A stretch of 64,000 bases of DNA from Veillonella dispar. GTDB lineage: Bacteria; Bacillota; Negativicutes; Veillonellales; Veillonellaceae. The position numbers were made by a program, and so were the translations under genes. Shown one piece after another: positions 11,352 to 20,490 of the stretch (position 1 is its first letter; every line of letters starts with the position of its first letter). The notes beneath the pieces are model-generated. The model was not told where the DNA came from. It saw nothing but the letters and a program-made list of their open reading frames with translations, and made no database searches. The stretch is from assembly GCF_900637515.1 (NCBI RefSeq), contig NZ_LR134375.1, forward strand, positions 1,679,001-1,743,000. Direction: 5' to 3'.

Positions 11352-12968
11352 ATGATTAACAATCACATGCTGCGCATAGGTGCGCTATTTTTATTAACCG
11401 TACTAAGTTACGGTTTCTATAATGCCTATCTACCCATAACCGATCCGGTTGAATCTAACTATGTATTATCTGCTATTACAATGTTAAAACATAACTCATG
11501 GATATCCCCCATGATATATGACCAAGTCTGGTATGATAAACCGCCCCTCACCTATTGGGCGCTTATGATAAGCTATAAACTATTTGGCATATCTGACTTT
11601 ACATCGCGCATACCAAATACACTTATTGCTGGTGGCAGTGTTGCGCTTATGTACCATCTTGTGTATCGCATTAAAGAGTCCACGCATATAGCAATTACGA
11701 GTGCCATACTTTTGTTTGGTGCCTTACAGTTCTGGTACATTTCTCACGCAGTCATAACAGACGGCTTCCTATTCTTCTTTTCACTAGCTATCTTCGGCTA
11801 TTCTTATCTAGCTTTCACCAACAACGATAAACATTCCATGGTAAAAGCCTATGGAGCGGCAGCCTTAGCGGTTGTAACTAAAGGGCCCGTTGGTATTGTT
11901 CTGCCTGGATTAATACTATTACTATTCATTGCTGCACGATGGCTTACCCAAAAAGATAAAGATGAATACTCACTTGCTAAGGATATTACATTATTATTTA
12001 ATCCTTTGGGAATTCTCTTATTTATAGTTCTTGCCAGTCCATGGTACATCGCTATGTACTCGATTCACGGTCAAGAATTCATATCTGGTTTCCTAGGGCT
12101 TCACAACATGGAGCGAGCACTTGTATCTGAGCATCCAAAATTCAATGTTTGGTATTATTACCTAATCATTGTCCCTCTTGCTCTATTACCATGGACACCA
12201 GCCGTTATTTACCGACTCAAAAACATTACCTGGAAAAATAATTTTTATCTTCTCGGCGCCATCTGGTTTGTAGTAATTGTATTATTCTATTCACTAGTGG
12301 CCACAAAGTATATAACCTATACGTTACCAGCAATAATCCCATGTCTTATCTGGGGTGCTGAAGCTATCACAACTAGCTGCCATAACAAGAGTACTAGTTT
12401 TAAATATATTGTAACGATTCCATTAGGCATATATACAATCTTATTCCTAGTAGCCAGCATCGCAACACCAGAATTAAATCCTATACCATTAATTAGTGCA
12501 TTCGTATTACTAGTACTATTTGCACTAGTAGTTAAACGGTATAGAAATCGCAACGTACCATTATCTATCTATTTAGCCACACCTTTAACTATTTTATATA
12601 CGGCAATCACAATAACTGTAACACCTATTTTATCTGATCAATCGGGGCTTCAATTCAAGCCATATATTGAGTCAAGTGCACAACACACATATATATATGG
12701 TACCTACTATACATCGATTGTGTATTATACAAAAGATACACCAACTCAAGTATTTGTACATACTACAGATAATCCAGTATGGACAGCAGGCAAAACATTG
12801 ATGCCCACAATAACAGTAGAAGAATTTGATACTAGGATATCTAATGAGAAAGGTGCTACCATCATTGTGCCAAATAAATATAGTAAAGAATTTGCTAATT
12901 CACCAACTAACAACATAGCAACAGAGGTTGGAAAAACTAAATCGGCTAGCATTTATAAAATTCAATAA
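11352..12968 (+). CDS. GT39 / ArnT-like membrane glycosyltransferase
   Basis: Integral membrane protein of 538 residues of the dolichyl-phosphate-mannose mannosyltransferase/ArnT superfamily, which moves a sugar from a polyprenyl-phosphate carrier to lipid A or another envelope acceptor on the outer face of the inner membrane. Seen: about 10 to 12 hydrophobic segments; the first external loop with the acidic motif DPVESNYVLSAITML (family pattern D-E-x-x-Y); the KPPLTYW motif near residue 60; and a soluble C-terminal part after about residue 420. A purine-rich site (AAGGAG) precedes the ATG. It is a single-gene unit on the opposite strand to its neighbours. The acceptor and the sugar cannot be told; ArnT proper is less certain than the family. 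Confidence 0.8.
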   Translation: MINNHMLRIGALFLLTVLSYGFYNAYLPITDPVESNYVLSAITMLKHNSWISPMIYDQVWYDKPPLTYWALMISYKLFGISDFTSRIPNTLIAGGSVALMYHLVYRIKESTHIAITSAILLFGALQFWYISHAVITDGFLFFFSLAIFGYSYLAFTNNDKHSMVKAYGAAALAVVTKGPVGIVLPGLILLLFIAARWLTQKDKDEYSLAKDITLLFNPLGILLFIVLASPWYIAMYSIHGQEFISGFLGLHNMERALVSEHPKFNVWYYYLIIVPLALLPWTPAVIYRLKNITWKNNFYLLGAIWFVVIVLFYSLVATKYITYTLPAIIPCLIWGAEAITTSCHNKSTSFKYIVTIPLGIYTILFLVASIATPELNPIPLISAFVLLVLFALVVKRYRNRNVPLSIYLATPLTILYTAITITVTPILSDQSGLQFKPYIESSAQHTYIYGTYYTSIVYYTKDTPTQVFVHTTDNPVWTAGKTLMPTITVEEFDTRISNEKGATIIVPNKYSKEFANSPTNNIATEVGKTKSASIYKIQ

Positions 12969-13030
12969 TCATAACCAAAACTTGCTAATTGGTATTGATA
13001 GATAACTACAAAATTTTATTTCTATAACAA

Positions 13031-13058
13031 AAAAGGCGTACCCGAGGGTACGCCTTTT
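13031..13058. terminator. bidirectional terminator between GT39 gene and rplL
   Basis: Stem AAAAGGCGTACC / GGTACGCCTTTT with a short loop, followed by T-rich sequence on both strands. It ends the rplKAJL transcript on the minus strand and the glycosyltransferase transcript on the plus strand. Confidence 0.88.
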
Positions 13059-13071
13059 ATTATGGCTAGAA

Positions 13072-13440
13072 TTATTTCAATTCTACAGTTGCGCCAGCTT
13101 CTTCCAATTGAGCTTTCAAAGCTTCAGCTGCTTCAGTAGCTACGCCTTCTTTTACAGGTGCAGGAGCGCCGTCAACGATAGCTTTAGCTTCTTTCAAGCC
13201 AAGACCAGTTGCTTCACGAACAACTTTGATTACGTTGATTTTGGATGCGCCAGCATCTTTCAAGATTACGTCGAAGGAATCTTTAGCAGCGCCGCCTTCA
13301 GCACCACCAGCAGCTGCTACAGCTACAGGAGCTGCTGCAGTTACGCCAAATTCTTCTTCAATTGCTTTTACAAGATCATTAAGTTCAAGAATAGTTGCTT
13401 CTTTCAATTCAGCAACGATGTTTTCAATGTTCAATGCCAT
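13072..13440 (-). CDS. rplL: 50S ribosomal protein L7/L12
   Basis: Stalk protein L7/L12, 122 residues. N-terminal dimerisation domain, an Ala/Gly-rich hinge at about residues 36-53, and a C-terminal globular domain with the conserved [20 protein letters not shown] stretch that contacts translation factors. A GGAGGA binding site precedes the ATG. It follows rplJ by about 70 bases and ends at a strong terminator, so transcription does not obviously continue into rpoB as it does in many bacteria. Confidence 0.97.
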   Translation of the reverse strand: MALNIENIVAELKEATILELNDLVKAIEEEFGVTAAAPVAVAAAGGAEGGAAKDSFDVILKDAGASKINVIKVVREATGLGLKEAKAIVDGAPAPVKEGVATEAAEALKAQLEEAGATVELK

Positions 13441-13510
13441 TTTAGTTTTCCTCCATAAAATAGTTTATTGTATCAGTCTTAAGCGACCAATGAATACTTC
13501 GCAGAAATTA

Positions 13511-14017
13511 TTATTCTGCAGCTTCTGCTGGTTGAGCTTCTGCAACAGCTTTGACAGCGTATGCAACGTTGCGAACAGGAGCTTGCAATACGGAAAGCAA
13601 CATGGAAAGCATGCCTTCGCGGTTTGGAAGACTTGCAATTGCTTTAACGCCTGCAGCATCCATAACTTCGCCTTCAACGATACCAGCTTTAACTGTTACA
13701 ACTTCTTTCTCAGTAGATTTGATGAATTGTTCGATTACACGAGCAGGTGCAACAGCATCTTCTTTAGAAGTAGCCAATGCAGTTGGACCTTCTAAATGCT
13801 CAGCGAAACCTTCAAGATTCAATTCATTTGCAGCAATGCGAGTCAAAGTATTTTTGATTACTTTGTATTCAACGCCTTCAGCCAACATTTTGCGGCGAAG
13901 ATCAGTTGCTTGCGCAACAGTCAAACCAGTGTAACCAATCAATACAGCGCCTTTTGCTTCAGAAAGAGTTTCTTTCATTTGAGCAACGATTGCTTTCTTT
14001 TGTTCAGTGACAGCCAT
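13511..14017 (-). CDS. rplJ: 50S ribosomal protein L10
   Basis: L10, the base of the ribosomal stalk, 168 residues. The open frame runs upstream to 14146, but the ATG at 14017 (MAVTEQKKAIVAQMKETL) has an AAGGAGG binding site and fits the family start; the upstream codons lie in the structured leader. The C-terminal helices that bind L7/L12 dimers are present. It is controlled by the L10 leader and attenuator immediately upstream. Confidence 0.97.
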   Translation of the reverse strand: MAVTEQKKAIVAQMKETLSEAKGAVLIGYTGLTVAQATDLRRKMLAEGVEYKVIKNTLTRIAANELNLEGFAEHLEGPTALATSKEDAVAPARVIEQFIKSTEKEVVTVKAGIVEGEVMDAAGVKAIASLPNREGMLSMLLSVLQAPVRNVAYAVKAVAEAQPAEAAE

Positions 14018-14067
14018 TAGATTACCTCCTTGTAGATTTTTTGGTGCTCTATGTACTATCTTAGCGT

Positions 14068-14097
14068 AAAAACGACCCCATCGCACGCGATGAGGTC
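14068..14097 (-). terminator. attenuator hairpin of the rplJL leader
   Basis: On the minus strand a 10-bp hairpin with one G-U wobble at 14074-14097 is followed by GTTTTT. It sits between the L10-binding part of the leader and the rplJ start, the place of the transcription attenuator known from Gram-positive L10 leaders. Confidence 0.8.
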
Positions 14098-14180
14098 GAA
14101 CTAGTCCTAGATTATCTAGTGTCAGCCTCAGCGGGCGGATTTTCATCCATTATACATACCAGCCGTCTACAGCTAAGAGA
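14098..14180 (-). ncRNA. ribosomal protein L10 leader
   Basis: Untranslated leader upstream of rplJ. On the minus strand the pattern GACGGCTGGTAT, then AATCCGCCCGCTGAGG, resembles the conserved core of the L10 leader family, in which a kink-turn structure binds the L10-(L12)4 complex and steers the downstream attenuator. I judged this by the pattern and position; a covariance model search would settle it. Confidence 0.75.
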
Positions 14181-14189
14181 CATATGTGA

Positions 14190-14900
14190 TTATTGCTCTT
14201 TTGTAACGTTGCTCAATTTGAACACGTTCAAAGGCACACCAGGGCCCATTGTAGCGGACAAGGTTACAGATTTAATGTATTGACCTTTAGCTGCTACAGG
14301 TTTAGCCTTGATAATAGTATCAACGATTGTACGGTAGTTGTCAAGTAATTTTTCTTCATCGAAGGACGCTTTACCGATGGAGCAAGAGATAATACCTGCT
14401 TTATCAGTACGGTATTCGATTTTACCAGCTTTGATTTCGTTTACTGCACGAGCAACGTCTGGAGTTACTGTACCAACTTTAGGGTTTGGCATCAAGCCTT
14501 TAGGACCCAAGATTTTACCAAGACGGCCAACTTGACCCATCATGTCTGGTGTAGCAACTACTACGTCGAAGTCGCTCCAACCACCTTGGATTTTAGCTAC
14601 TAACTCTTCAGAACCTACGAAATCTGCACCAGCTTCTTCAGCTGCTTTAATGTTGTCGCCTTTTGCGAATACAAGAACGCGTTTAGTTTTGCCAGTACCA
14701 TGAGGCAATACTACTGCACCACGAACTTGTTGATCAGCGTATTTAGGGTCGACATTCAAGTTGAAAGCGATTTCAACTGTTTCATCGAAATTTGCAGTTG
14801 CAGTTTTCTTAACCAACTCGATTGCTTCTACTGGTTCGTAGAACTTACCAGCTTCAATAAGTTTTACTGCCTCAGCGTATTTCTTACCTACTTTTGCCAT
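14190..14900 (-). CDS. rplA: 50S ribosomal protein L1
   Basis: L1 of the large subunit, 236 residues, the usual length. Conserved pieces include the N-terminal [43 protein letters not shown] in the middle region (only parts quoted in families as signature), and the C-terminal [11 protein letters not shown]. An AAGGAGG site precedes the ATG at 14900. It is one operon with rplK upstream; short GC-rich hairpins lie in the 76-base gap between them. Confidence 0.97.
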   Translation of the reverse strand: MAKVGKKYAEAVKLIEAGKFYEPVEAIELVKKTATANFDETVEIAFNLNVDPKYADQQVRGAVVLPHGTGKTKRVLVFAKGDNIKAAEEAGADFVGSEELVAKIQGGWSDFDVVVATPDMMGQVGRLGKILGPKGLMPNPKVGTVTPDVARAVNEIKAGKIEYRTDKAGIISCSIGKASFDEEKLLDNYRTIVDTIIKAKPVAAKGQYIKSVTLSATMGPGVPLNVFKLSNVTKEQ

Positions 14901-14976
14901 TATAATATCCTCCTTATGTGGTCAAACGGGAATTCCCTCCCACCGATTTGCGCCTTATGCGCAAGTCGTACGCTTA

Positions 14977-15402
14977 TTAGTCAACGATTTCAATGCCCAT
15001 GCTGCGAGCAGTACCTTCTACCATGCGCATACCTTGTTCTACGGTATTAGCATTCAAGTCAGGCATTTTCAATTCAGCAATTTCACGAACTTTATCGCGA
15101 CCTACTTTTGCTACTTTATCACGGTTAGGTACACCAGAACCTTTTGGAATACCTGCAGCTTTTTTCAATAATACTGCAGCTGGTGGAGTCTTAGTGATGA
15201 AGTCGAAGCTACGATCTTCATATACGTTAATAACTACTGGGATAATTAAGCCAGCTTGTTTAGCAGTACGTTCGTTGAATTCTTTTGTGAAAGCAACGAT
15301 GTTAACACCTGCTTGACCTAGTGCAGGACCAACTGGTGGTGCTGGAGTAGCTTTAGCGGCTTCAATTTGTAGTTTTACTTGTTTAACTAATTTCTTAGCC
15401 AT
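14977..15402 (-). CDS. rplK: 50S ribosomal protein L11
   Basis: L11, 141 residues, of the GTPase-associated centre. The N-terminal [11 protein letters not shown] motif, where thiostrepton and stringent factor act, is intact, as is the C-terminal rRNA-binding domain ending in RSMGIEIVD. An AGGAGG site lies upstream of the ATG at 15402. First of the rplK-rplA pair; nusG is 104 bases upstream on the same strand. Confidence 0.97.
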   Translation of the reverse strand: MAKKLVKQVKLQIEAAKATPAPPVGPALGQAGVNIVAFTKEFNERTAKQAGLIIPVVINVYEDRSFDFITKTPPAAVLLKKAAGIPKGSGVPNRDKVAKVGRDKVREIAELKMPDLNANTVEQGMRMVEGTARSMGIEIVD

Positions 15403-15505
15403 GGGTAATTAAACCTCCTATGCTTATACTGTGGTGGTAACGGATATACATCCTCCCACTGGCAACCAAAATCGATTGCTCTTTTTTAGAGTTATAATAT
15501 ATATA

Positions 15506-16042
15506 TTAAAGAGCTTTCTCAATTTGAGAGAACTCTACCTCTACCTCGGTATCTCGGTTGAACATTTCCACATTAAGTTTTAATGTTCCTTTTTCAGGGT
15601 TAAGTTCGGTAATAACACCTAGTTTATCTTCAAAGGCCCCGGACGTAATGCGTACCGTTTCACCAACTTCTACATCGATGTTGATGCTTGGTTTCTTATC
15701 CAAGCCCTGAGACTTAAGTATATGTTCTACTTCGGAATCAGAAAGTGGAACTGGTTTAGTGGCAGAGCCAACGAAGCCTGTTACACCTGGTGTGTTGCGC
15801 ACAACATACCAAGAGCGGTCGTTAACTTCCATTTCAACCAATACGTACCCAGGAAATATCTTACGTTTTACTACTTTTTTAACCCCATCTTTTTCGTCTA
15901 TTTCGTCTTCAAGAGGTACCAAAATTCGGCTAATCACATCTTGTAGACCCATAGACTGAACTTTAAGTTCAAGAGTGGTTTTAACTTTATTTTCGTAGCC
16001 TGAATAGGTATGAATTACATACCACTTCTTATCTGCTTCCAT
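15506..16042 (-). CDS. nusG: transcription termination/antitermination protein NusG
   Basis: NusG, 178 residues: an N-terminal NGN domain beginning KWYVIHTYSGYENKV that binds RNA polymerase, and a C-terminal KOW domain with GETVRITSGAFEDKLGVI. Length and domain order are standard. It lies 13 bases after secE and is probably cotranscribed with rpmG, secE and the rplKA genes. Confidence 0.97.
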   Translation of the reverse strand: MEADKKWYVIHTYSGYENKVKTTLELKVQSMGLQDVISRILVPLEDEIDEKDGVKKVVKRKIFPGYVLVEMEVNDRSWYVVRNTPGVTGFVGSATKPVPLSDSEVEHILKSQGLDKKPSINIDVEVGETVRITSGAFEDKLGVITELNPEKGTLKLNVEMFNRDTEVEVEFSQIEKAL

Positions 16043-16054
16043 GAAATGGCCCCC

Positions 16055-16276
16055 TTATCCAACAAAGTGCAACAACGTATTAAAAAGTTGGGCAAAGACT
16101 GCATCAAGTACATAAATAATAAAGGCGATAAAAATCGTCACTAAAAATACTACTATTGTGTAATTGATGAGTTCTTTTTTTGTTGGCCAGACTACTTTTT
16201 TAAGTTCAGCTTTCACACCGCGGAAGAATTTTCCAAATCCACCACGCTGCTGCACTGCTGAGTTAGACTTTGCCAT
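16055..16276 (-). CDS. secE: preprotein translocase subunit SecE
   Basis: Single-pass SecE of the Sec translocon, 73 residues. The family motif GVKAELKKVVWPTKKEL precedes one transmembrane helix (about residues 40-62). A purine-rich site lies before the ATG at 16276. Position between rpmG and nusG is the classical one. Confidence 0.96.
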   Translation of the reverse strand: MAKSNSAVQQRGGFGKFFRGVKAELKKVVWPTKKELINYTIVVFLVTIFIAFIIYVLDAVFAQLFNTLLHFVG

Positions 16277-16317
16277 TGTTTCACATCCTCAAATCAACAG
16301 GTAATGAATGATAAGAA

Positions 16318-16467
16318 TTATTTTGTTTCACGGTGTAATGTATGTTTACCGCAGAATTTGCAATATTTCATCATTTCAATACGATCAGGATTGTTCTTTT
16401 TATTCTTGTTCGTTTGATAGTTACGTTGTTTGCAATCTGTGCAAGCTAAAGTAATGGCATTACGCAT
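16318..16467 (-). CDS. rpmG: 50S ribosomal protein L33
   Basis: A 49-residue protein beginning [17 protein letters not shown] and ending [16 protein letters not shown]. The two CxxC pairs (C9/C12 and C36/C39) make it the zinc-binding form of L33. It is read by translating the minus strand between secE and the promoter at 16539. First gene of the rpmG-secE-nusG unit. Confidence 0.96.
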   Translation of the reverse strand: MRNAITLACTDCKQRNYQTNKNKKNNPDRIEMMKYCKFCGKHTLHRETK

Positions 16468-16538
16468 CCGGATACACCTCGCTTTTTATTTACTAATCTG
16501 TCTCTTGTACTCGAAAACGCTCGACTACATACTAAAGA

Positions 16539-16567
16539 AATATATCATACGTAGCAAGCGATGTCAA
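16539..16567 (-). promoter_or_regulatory. strong promoter of rpmG-secE-nusG
   Basis: On the minus strand TTGACA (16567-16562), an exact 17-base spacer and TATATT (16544-16539). It is about 70 bases upstream of the rpmG start and lies just after two terminator hairpins that end the norZ transcript. Confidence 0.9.
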
Positions 16568-16583
16568 GAATTTTGAGCAACTC

Positions 16584-16607
16584 AAAAAAGCCAGGCACAT
16601 GTACCTG
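16584..16607 (-). terminator. second terminator after norZ
   Basis: Six-pair hairpin (CAGGTA / TGCCTG on the minus strand, CATG loop) followed by GCTTTTTT. It lies between the main norZ terminator and the rpmG promoter. Confidence 0.6.
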
Positions 16608-16627
16608 ACAGGGATAGTATAACAAAA

Positions 16628-16660
16628 AATGGCGTTCCTTGTCTAGAAAGGAACGCCATT
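16628..16660 (-). terminator. rho-independent terminator of norZ
   Basis: Perfect 13-bp stem AATGGCGTTCCTT / AAGGAACGCCATT with a 7-base loop, followed by TTTTT on the minus strand, 77 bases after the norZ stop. Confidence 0.92.
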
Positions 16661-16736
16661 AATATGGTAATAAATTATCACATATTTTTCATGCAATTTA
16701 TGCCGTTAATGCATAGAATTATATTATGCCTGTCAA

Positions 16737-18974
16737 TTACGATTTCTTCGGAAATAGAACTTTCACAATTTGCCAGAAGAATGCTACGGCACCAATGATT
16801 AGTATTGTATCACCAATCATACGAAGCCAACGCAAGTTTTGTAACAATGGTTGTTGCATAAATTCTTCGCTACGTGCAAACCACAAACCATGTGTAATGC
16901 TTGCCCACGCTTGGATAAGACCAATCGGCAATAAGCTGATGAGCACCATTAAGGCAAGGCCTATATTGAGAGCCCAGAACCCAAATTTCATCAATTTATC
17001 GTTGAATTCAACTTCAGGTCGAATATAACGAGCAATAAGGAATACAAAGCCTAAGCTTAAGAAACCATATACGCCAAACAATGCGGTATGCGCATGTACT
17101 GCAGTTGTATTAAGACCTTGAATGTAGAACAAGGATACAGGCATATTGATCAAGAAGCCGAAGACCCCCGCACCAACAAGATTCCAGAAGGATACCGCAA
17201 TGAAGCAGTATACAGGCCATTTCAAACGATGCATCCAAGGTGCGCTGTGAAGACGTGTATAGTTTTCAAAGGCTTCATAACCTAATAGTACAAGTGGTAC
17301 TACTTCCAATGCGGAGAAGGATGCGCCTGTCGCCACAATAGTAGAGGTAACACCTGTAAAGTATAGATGATGGAATGTGCCAGGAATGCCACCGATGAGA
17401 TAAATAGCGCCAGAGGAAATGGCTGCCACAGTACCAGCACGATACGATACAAGACCAAGTGTAACAAAGATAAATGCCATCAATGTAGTAGAGAATACTT
17501 CGAAGAAGCCTTCTACCCAAAGATGAATTACCCACCAACGCCAGTACTCCATAATTGCTAAGTGGCTATGTTCACCATAGAACAAACCTGGACCATAGAA
17601 GATACCTACCATGATAACAGAGAAGATAAAGGCAGCAATAAGGTTTTTATCCCCTTTTTGTTTGAAAGCACCAATAATACTGCGTATCATGAGTACAAGC
17701 CAGAATAGAATACCAATGTATTCAATCCATTGCCAAATACGTCCTAGTTCTATATATTCGTAACCTTGGTGTCCGAGAAGGAAATTCCAGGCTGCTGGAA
17801 TTTGATGTGCTACACCTAAATATGTGCCAGCGAAGGAACCAACTACGAGGACTACAAGCGCCCAGAATAAAATATCTACACCTAGCTTTTGATATTTAGG
17901 ATCCTTACCACCATTAATGATTGGTGCCAAGAATAAACCAGCGCTCAAGAATGCCATAGCAATCCAGAACAAGGACGCTTGAATATGCCATGTACGCGCA
18001 ATAGAATAAGGGAAATATTGTGCCAATGGAATACCATAGAACGCTTGGCCTTCTACAGTGTAGTGAGCAATAATGCCGCCCATCCCCAATTGGAATAAGA
18101 ACAGTGCTAAGATTGTAAATAAATATTTACCTAATGCACGTTGAGATGGAGTTAAAGTAATCTTGCTAATTGGATCTTCTATTGGCAGAACCAGTGCATG
18201 CTCATCATCCTTTTTACCAAAGGCCCATAACCATACAACTACACCAATGCCACATAATAAGATAATAACACTCACAACAGACCATGCGATACTTTCAGGT
18301 GTAGGATTATGATCCAACAAAGGTTCATGTGGCCAGTTGTTTGTATACGTTGCATCCGTACCAGGACGTTGCGTAGAGGCCATCCAAGTAGTCCAGAAGA
18401 AGAAGCGTGCCATATCAATGCGATCTTGTAACTCAGGTAGTGTGTTATCCTTCATTGCAAAATGATCACGAGTCAATGTTAACTCAGGGTTATCACCGTA
18501 CAACTCAACAAAATAACGACCTGTAATATTCATCGCCGTAATGCGTTCTGGAGATAAAACCACAGTTCCATCATCGCGAACAGCACTACCTAAATATTCT
18601 TCTTTTACAACTTCTTTAACTGCTGCTTGTTGTGCAGTTCCCAATTGGTTATAAAGAACCCCAAATGCCTCTTGAGATTTAATATCCAGCATTATAGATA
18701 CTTCTTTATGCAACCAATCTGCAGTCCAGTCAGGTGCTTGATATGCGCCATGACCTAAAACGGTCCCTACCGATTGACCACCTGTAGATTGCCATGCCGA
18801 TTGACCATGTAAAATATCTTCCTTAGTGAACAAGACTTGTCCATCTTGAGATACATACGCAGTCGGTACTGGCGGTGCTTGATGATACACATCAGTACCT
18901 AGATAACCAAGGATTGAAAAACCAATAATAAGTACGGCTACTACGGCTATCCAATACTTTTTGTATTCACCCAT
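16737..18974 (-). CDS. norZ: quinol-dependent nitric oxide reductase (qNOR)
   Basis: Single-subunit membrane enzyme reducing two NO to N2O with electrons from quinol; a heme-copper oxidase relative. 745 residues from the start chosen. Seen: an N-terminal transmembrane helix and a large periplasmic domain (about residues 30-210) typical of the fused qNOR form, then about 12 helices. The heme and FeB ligand histidines are in RTWHIQASLFW, HLWVEGFFEVFS, FHHLYFTG and HAHTALFGVYG; the Glu in WVEGFFE is characteristic of NO reductase as opposed to oxidases. The ATG at 18974 has AAAGGAGG in front; a further upstream start lacks one. It splits the usual tuf-rpmG order and has its own leader and terminator. 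Expected role: NO detoxification. Confidence 0.93.
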   Translation of the reverse strand: MGEYKKYWIAVVAVLIIGFSILGYLGTDVYHQAPPVPTAYVSQDGQVLFTKEDILHGQSAWQSTGGQSVGTVLGHGAYQAPDWTADWLHKEVSIMLDIKSQEAFGVLYNQLGTAQQAAVKEVVKEEYLGSAVRDDGTVVLSPERITAMNITGRYFVELYGDNPELTLTRDHFAMKDNTLPELQDRIDMARFFFWTTWMASTQRPGTDATYTNNWPHEPLLDHNPTPESIAWSVVSVIILLCGIGVVVWLWAFGKKDDEHALVLPIEDPISKITLTPSQRALGKYLFTILALFLFQLGMGGIIAHYTVEGQAFYGIPLAQYFPYSIARTWHIQASLFWIAMAFLSAGLFLAPIINGGKDPKYQKLGVDILFWALVVLVVGSFAGTYLGVAHQIPAAWNFLLGHQGYEYIELGRIWQWIEYIGILFWLVLMIRSIIGAFKQKGDKNLIAAFIFSVIMVGIFYGPGLFYGEHSHLAIMEYWRWWVIHLWVEGFFEVFSTTLMAFIFVTLGLVSYRAGTVAAISSGAIYLIGGIPGTFHHLYFTGVTSTIVATGASFSALEVVPLVLLGYEAFENYTRLHSAPWMHRLKWPVYCFIAVSFWNLVGAGVFGFLINMPVSLFYIQGLNTTAVHAHTALFGVYGFLSLGFVFLIARYIRPEVEFNDKLMKFGFWALNIGLALMVLISLLPIGLIQAWASITHGLWFARSEEFMQQPLLQNLRWLRMIGDTILIIGAVAFFWQIVKVLFPKKS

Positions 18975-19004
18975 CACATTACCTCCTTTTCTATAAAAAC
19001 ACAA

Positions 19005-19026
19005 AAGGAGGGCCTTTGCCCTCCTT
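19005..19026 (-). promoter_or_regulatory. hairpin in the norZ leader
   Basis: A 9-bp stem AAGGAGGGC / GCCCTCCTT with a 4-base loop directly upstream of norZ; on the minus strand it is followed by TTTTGTGTTTTT. It could be an attenuator or a terminator. Its arm contains an AAGGAGG sequence that mimics a ribosome binding site. Confidence 0.5.
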
Positions 19027-19055
19027 GAGATTATAATAACACTATTAGCAGAATA

Positions 19056-19073
19056 ATTCTGTATCTTTGGTTA
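19056..19073 (-). promoter_or_regulatory. possible Crp/Fnr-family operator upstream of norZ
   Basis: Minus-strand sequence TTGTAACCAAAGATACAG is an imperfect inverted repeat (TTGTAAC and GATACAG, one end mismatch and one centre mismatch). It resembles sites of Crp/Fnr-type nitrosative stress regulators. It is inference only; the regulator at 33201-33926 is the obvious candidate. Confidence 0.3.
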
Positions 19074-19106
19074 CAAATACAATAATCAATATATAAGTTA
19101 ATACAA

Positions 19107-19134
19107 AAATAGGACCCCAAACGGGGTCCTATTT
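19107..19134 (-). terminator. rho-independent terminator of tuf
   Basis: Perfect 12-bp stem AAATAGGACCCC / GGGGTCCTATTT with an AAAC loop, with T-rich sequence after it on the minus strand, 18 bases past the tuf stop. Confidence 0.9.
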
Positions 19135-19151
19135 ACTACAAAGATTATGAA

Positions 19152-20339
19152 TTAACCTTCGATTTCAGTTACAACGCCAGCGCCTACTGTATGGCCACCT
19201 TCGCGGATCGCGAAACGAAGACCTTCTTCGATAGCGATTGGAGTGATCAATTCGATATCCATTGTTACGTTATCGCCAGGCATACACATTTCTACACCTT
19301 CAGGAAGGTTTACAACACCTGTTACGTCTGTTGTACGGAAGTAGAATTGTGGACGGTAGTTGGAGAAGAATGGAGTATGACGGCCACCTTCTTCTTTAGT
19401 CAATACGTATACTTCTGCTTTGAATTTTGTGTGTGGGTTGATGGAACCTGGTTTAGCCAATACTTGACCACGTTCGATGTCTTTGCGGTCTACACCACGA
19501 AGCAATGCACCAACGTTATCACCTGCTACTGCAGAATCCAAAGTTTTACGGAACATTTCAAGACCAGTTACTACGTATTGTTCAGCTTTTTCTTTCAAGC
19601 CTACAACTTCTACTGTGTCGCCTACGTTTACTTGACCACGTTCAACACGGCCAGTTGCTACTGTACCACGACCAGTGATTGTGAATACGTCTTCCACAGG
19701 CATCAAGAAAGGTTTGTCAGTATCACGAACTGGAGTTGGGATGTAGGAGTCTACAGCGTCCATCAATTCGTCGATTTTAGCTACATATTGAGCGTCGCCT
19801 TCCAAAGCTTTCAAAGCGGAACCTACAACGATAGGTACTTCGTCGCCAGGGAATTCGTAGGAAGAAAGAAGTTCACGAACTTCCATTTCTACTAATTCGA
19901 TCAATTCTTCGTCGTCAACCATGTCAGCTTTGTTCAAGAATACTACGATTGCAGGAACACCAACTTGGCGAGCCAACAAGATGTGTTCGCGAGTTTGAGG
20001 CATAGGGCCGTCAGCTGCGGAACATACCAAGATAGCGCCGTCCATTTGAGCCGCACCAGTGATCATGTTTTTAACATAGTCAGCATGGCCTGGGCAGTCA
20101 ACGTGTGCATAGTGACGGTTAGCAGTTTCATACTCAACGTGTGCAGTGTTGATTGTGATACCACGTTCACGTTCTTCTGGAGCTTTATCGATGTTGCTGT
20201 AATCTTGGAATTCAGCTTGACCTTTTTCAGCTAATACTTTAGTGATTGCAGCTGTCAAAGTAGTTTTACCATGGTCAACGTGACCGATTGTACCAATGTT
20301 AACATGCGGTTTCGTACGTTCAAATTTTTCTTTTGCCAT
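19152..20339 (-). CDS. tuf: elongation factor Tu
   Basis: EF-Tu, 395 residues from the ATG at 20339 ([27 protein letters not shown]). G1 GHVDHGKT, G3 DCPGHADY and G4 NKAD motifs are intact. The frame can be extended seven codons to a GTG, but those codons are the AAGGAGGA ribosome binding site itself. It has its own promoter (20385-20413) and terminator. It follows a tRNA cluster, as tufB does in many bacteria. Confidence 0.98.
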   Translation of the reverse strand: MAKEKFERTKPHVNIGTIGHVDHGKTTLTAAITKVLAEKGQAEFQDYSNIDKAPEERERGITINTAHVEYETANRHYAHVDCPGHADYVKNMITGAAQMDGAILVCSAADGPMPQTREHILLARQVGVPAIVVFLNKADMVDDEELIELVEMEVRELLSSYEFPGDEVPIVVGSALKALEGDAQYVAKIDELMDAVDSYIPTPVRDTDKPFLMPVEDVFTITGRGTVATGRVERGQVNVGDTVEVVGLKEKAEQYVVTGLEMFRKTLDSAVAGDNVGALLRGVDRKDIERGQVLAKPGSINPHTKFKAEVYVLTKEEGGRHTPFFSNYRPQFYFRTTDVTGVVNLPEGVEMCMPGDNVTMDIELITPIAIEEGLRFAIREGGHTVGAGVVTEIEG

Positions 20340-20384
20340 TAGGATTGTATCCTCCTTCACAAAAACAAATTACATTCTAGTATT

Positions 20385-20413
20385 AATATAATATATTAAC
20401 CCTAATTTATCAA
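20385..20413 (-). promoter_or_regulatory. probable tuf promoter
   Basis: On the minus strand TTGATA (20413-20408), 17 bases, TATATT (20390-20385), about 45 bases upstream of the tuf start. A second AT-rich candidate with an extended TGGTATAAT -10 is centred near 20445. Confidence 0.65.
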
Positions 20414-20490
20414 TGGAATATAAGATTCCCTTATACATTATTATACCATATATAGAAAAACTTCTAAAAATACAAATATTCTTCTAAAAT

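Noticed and set aside
14018-14146. N-terminal extension of L10
   Set aside because: These codons are the structured leader and attenuator; the family start and binding site are at 14017.
19191-20234. Frames opposite tuf, rich in Tyr/Phe/Cys
   Set aside because: Typical antisense translation of a highly expressed gene; no independent evidence.
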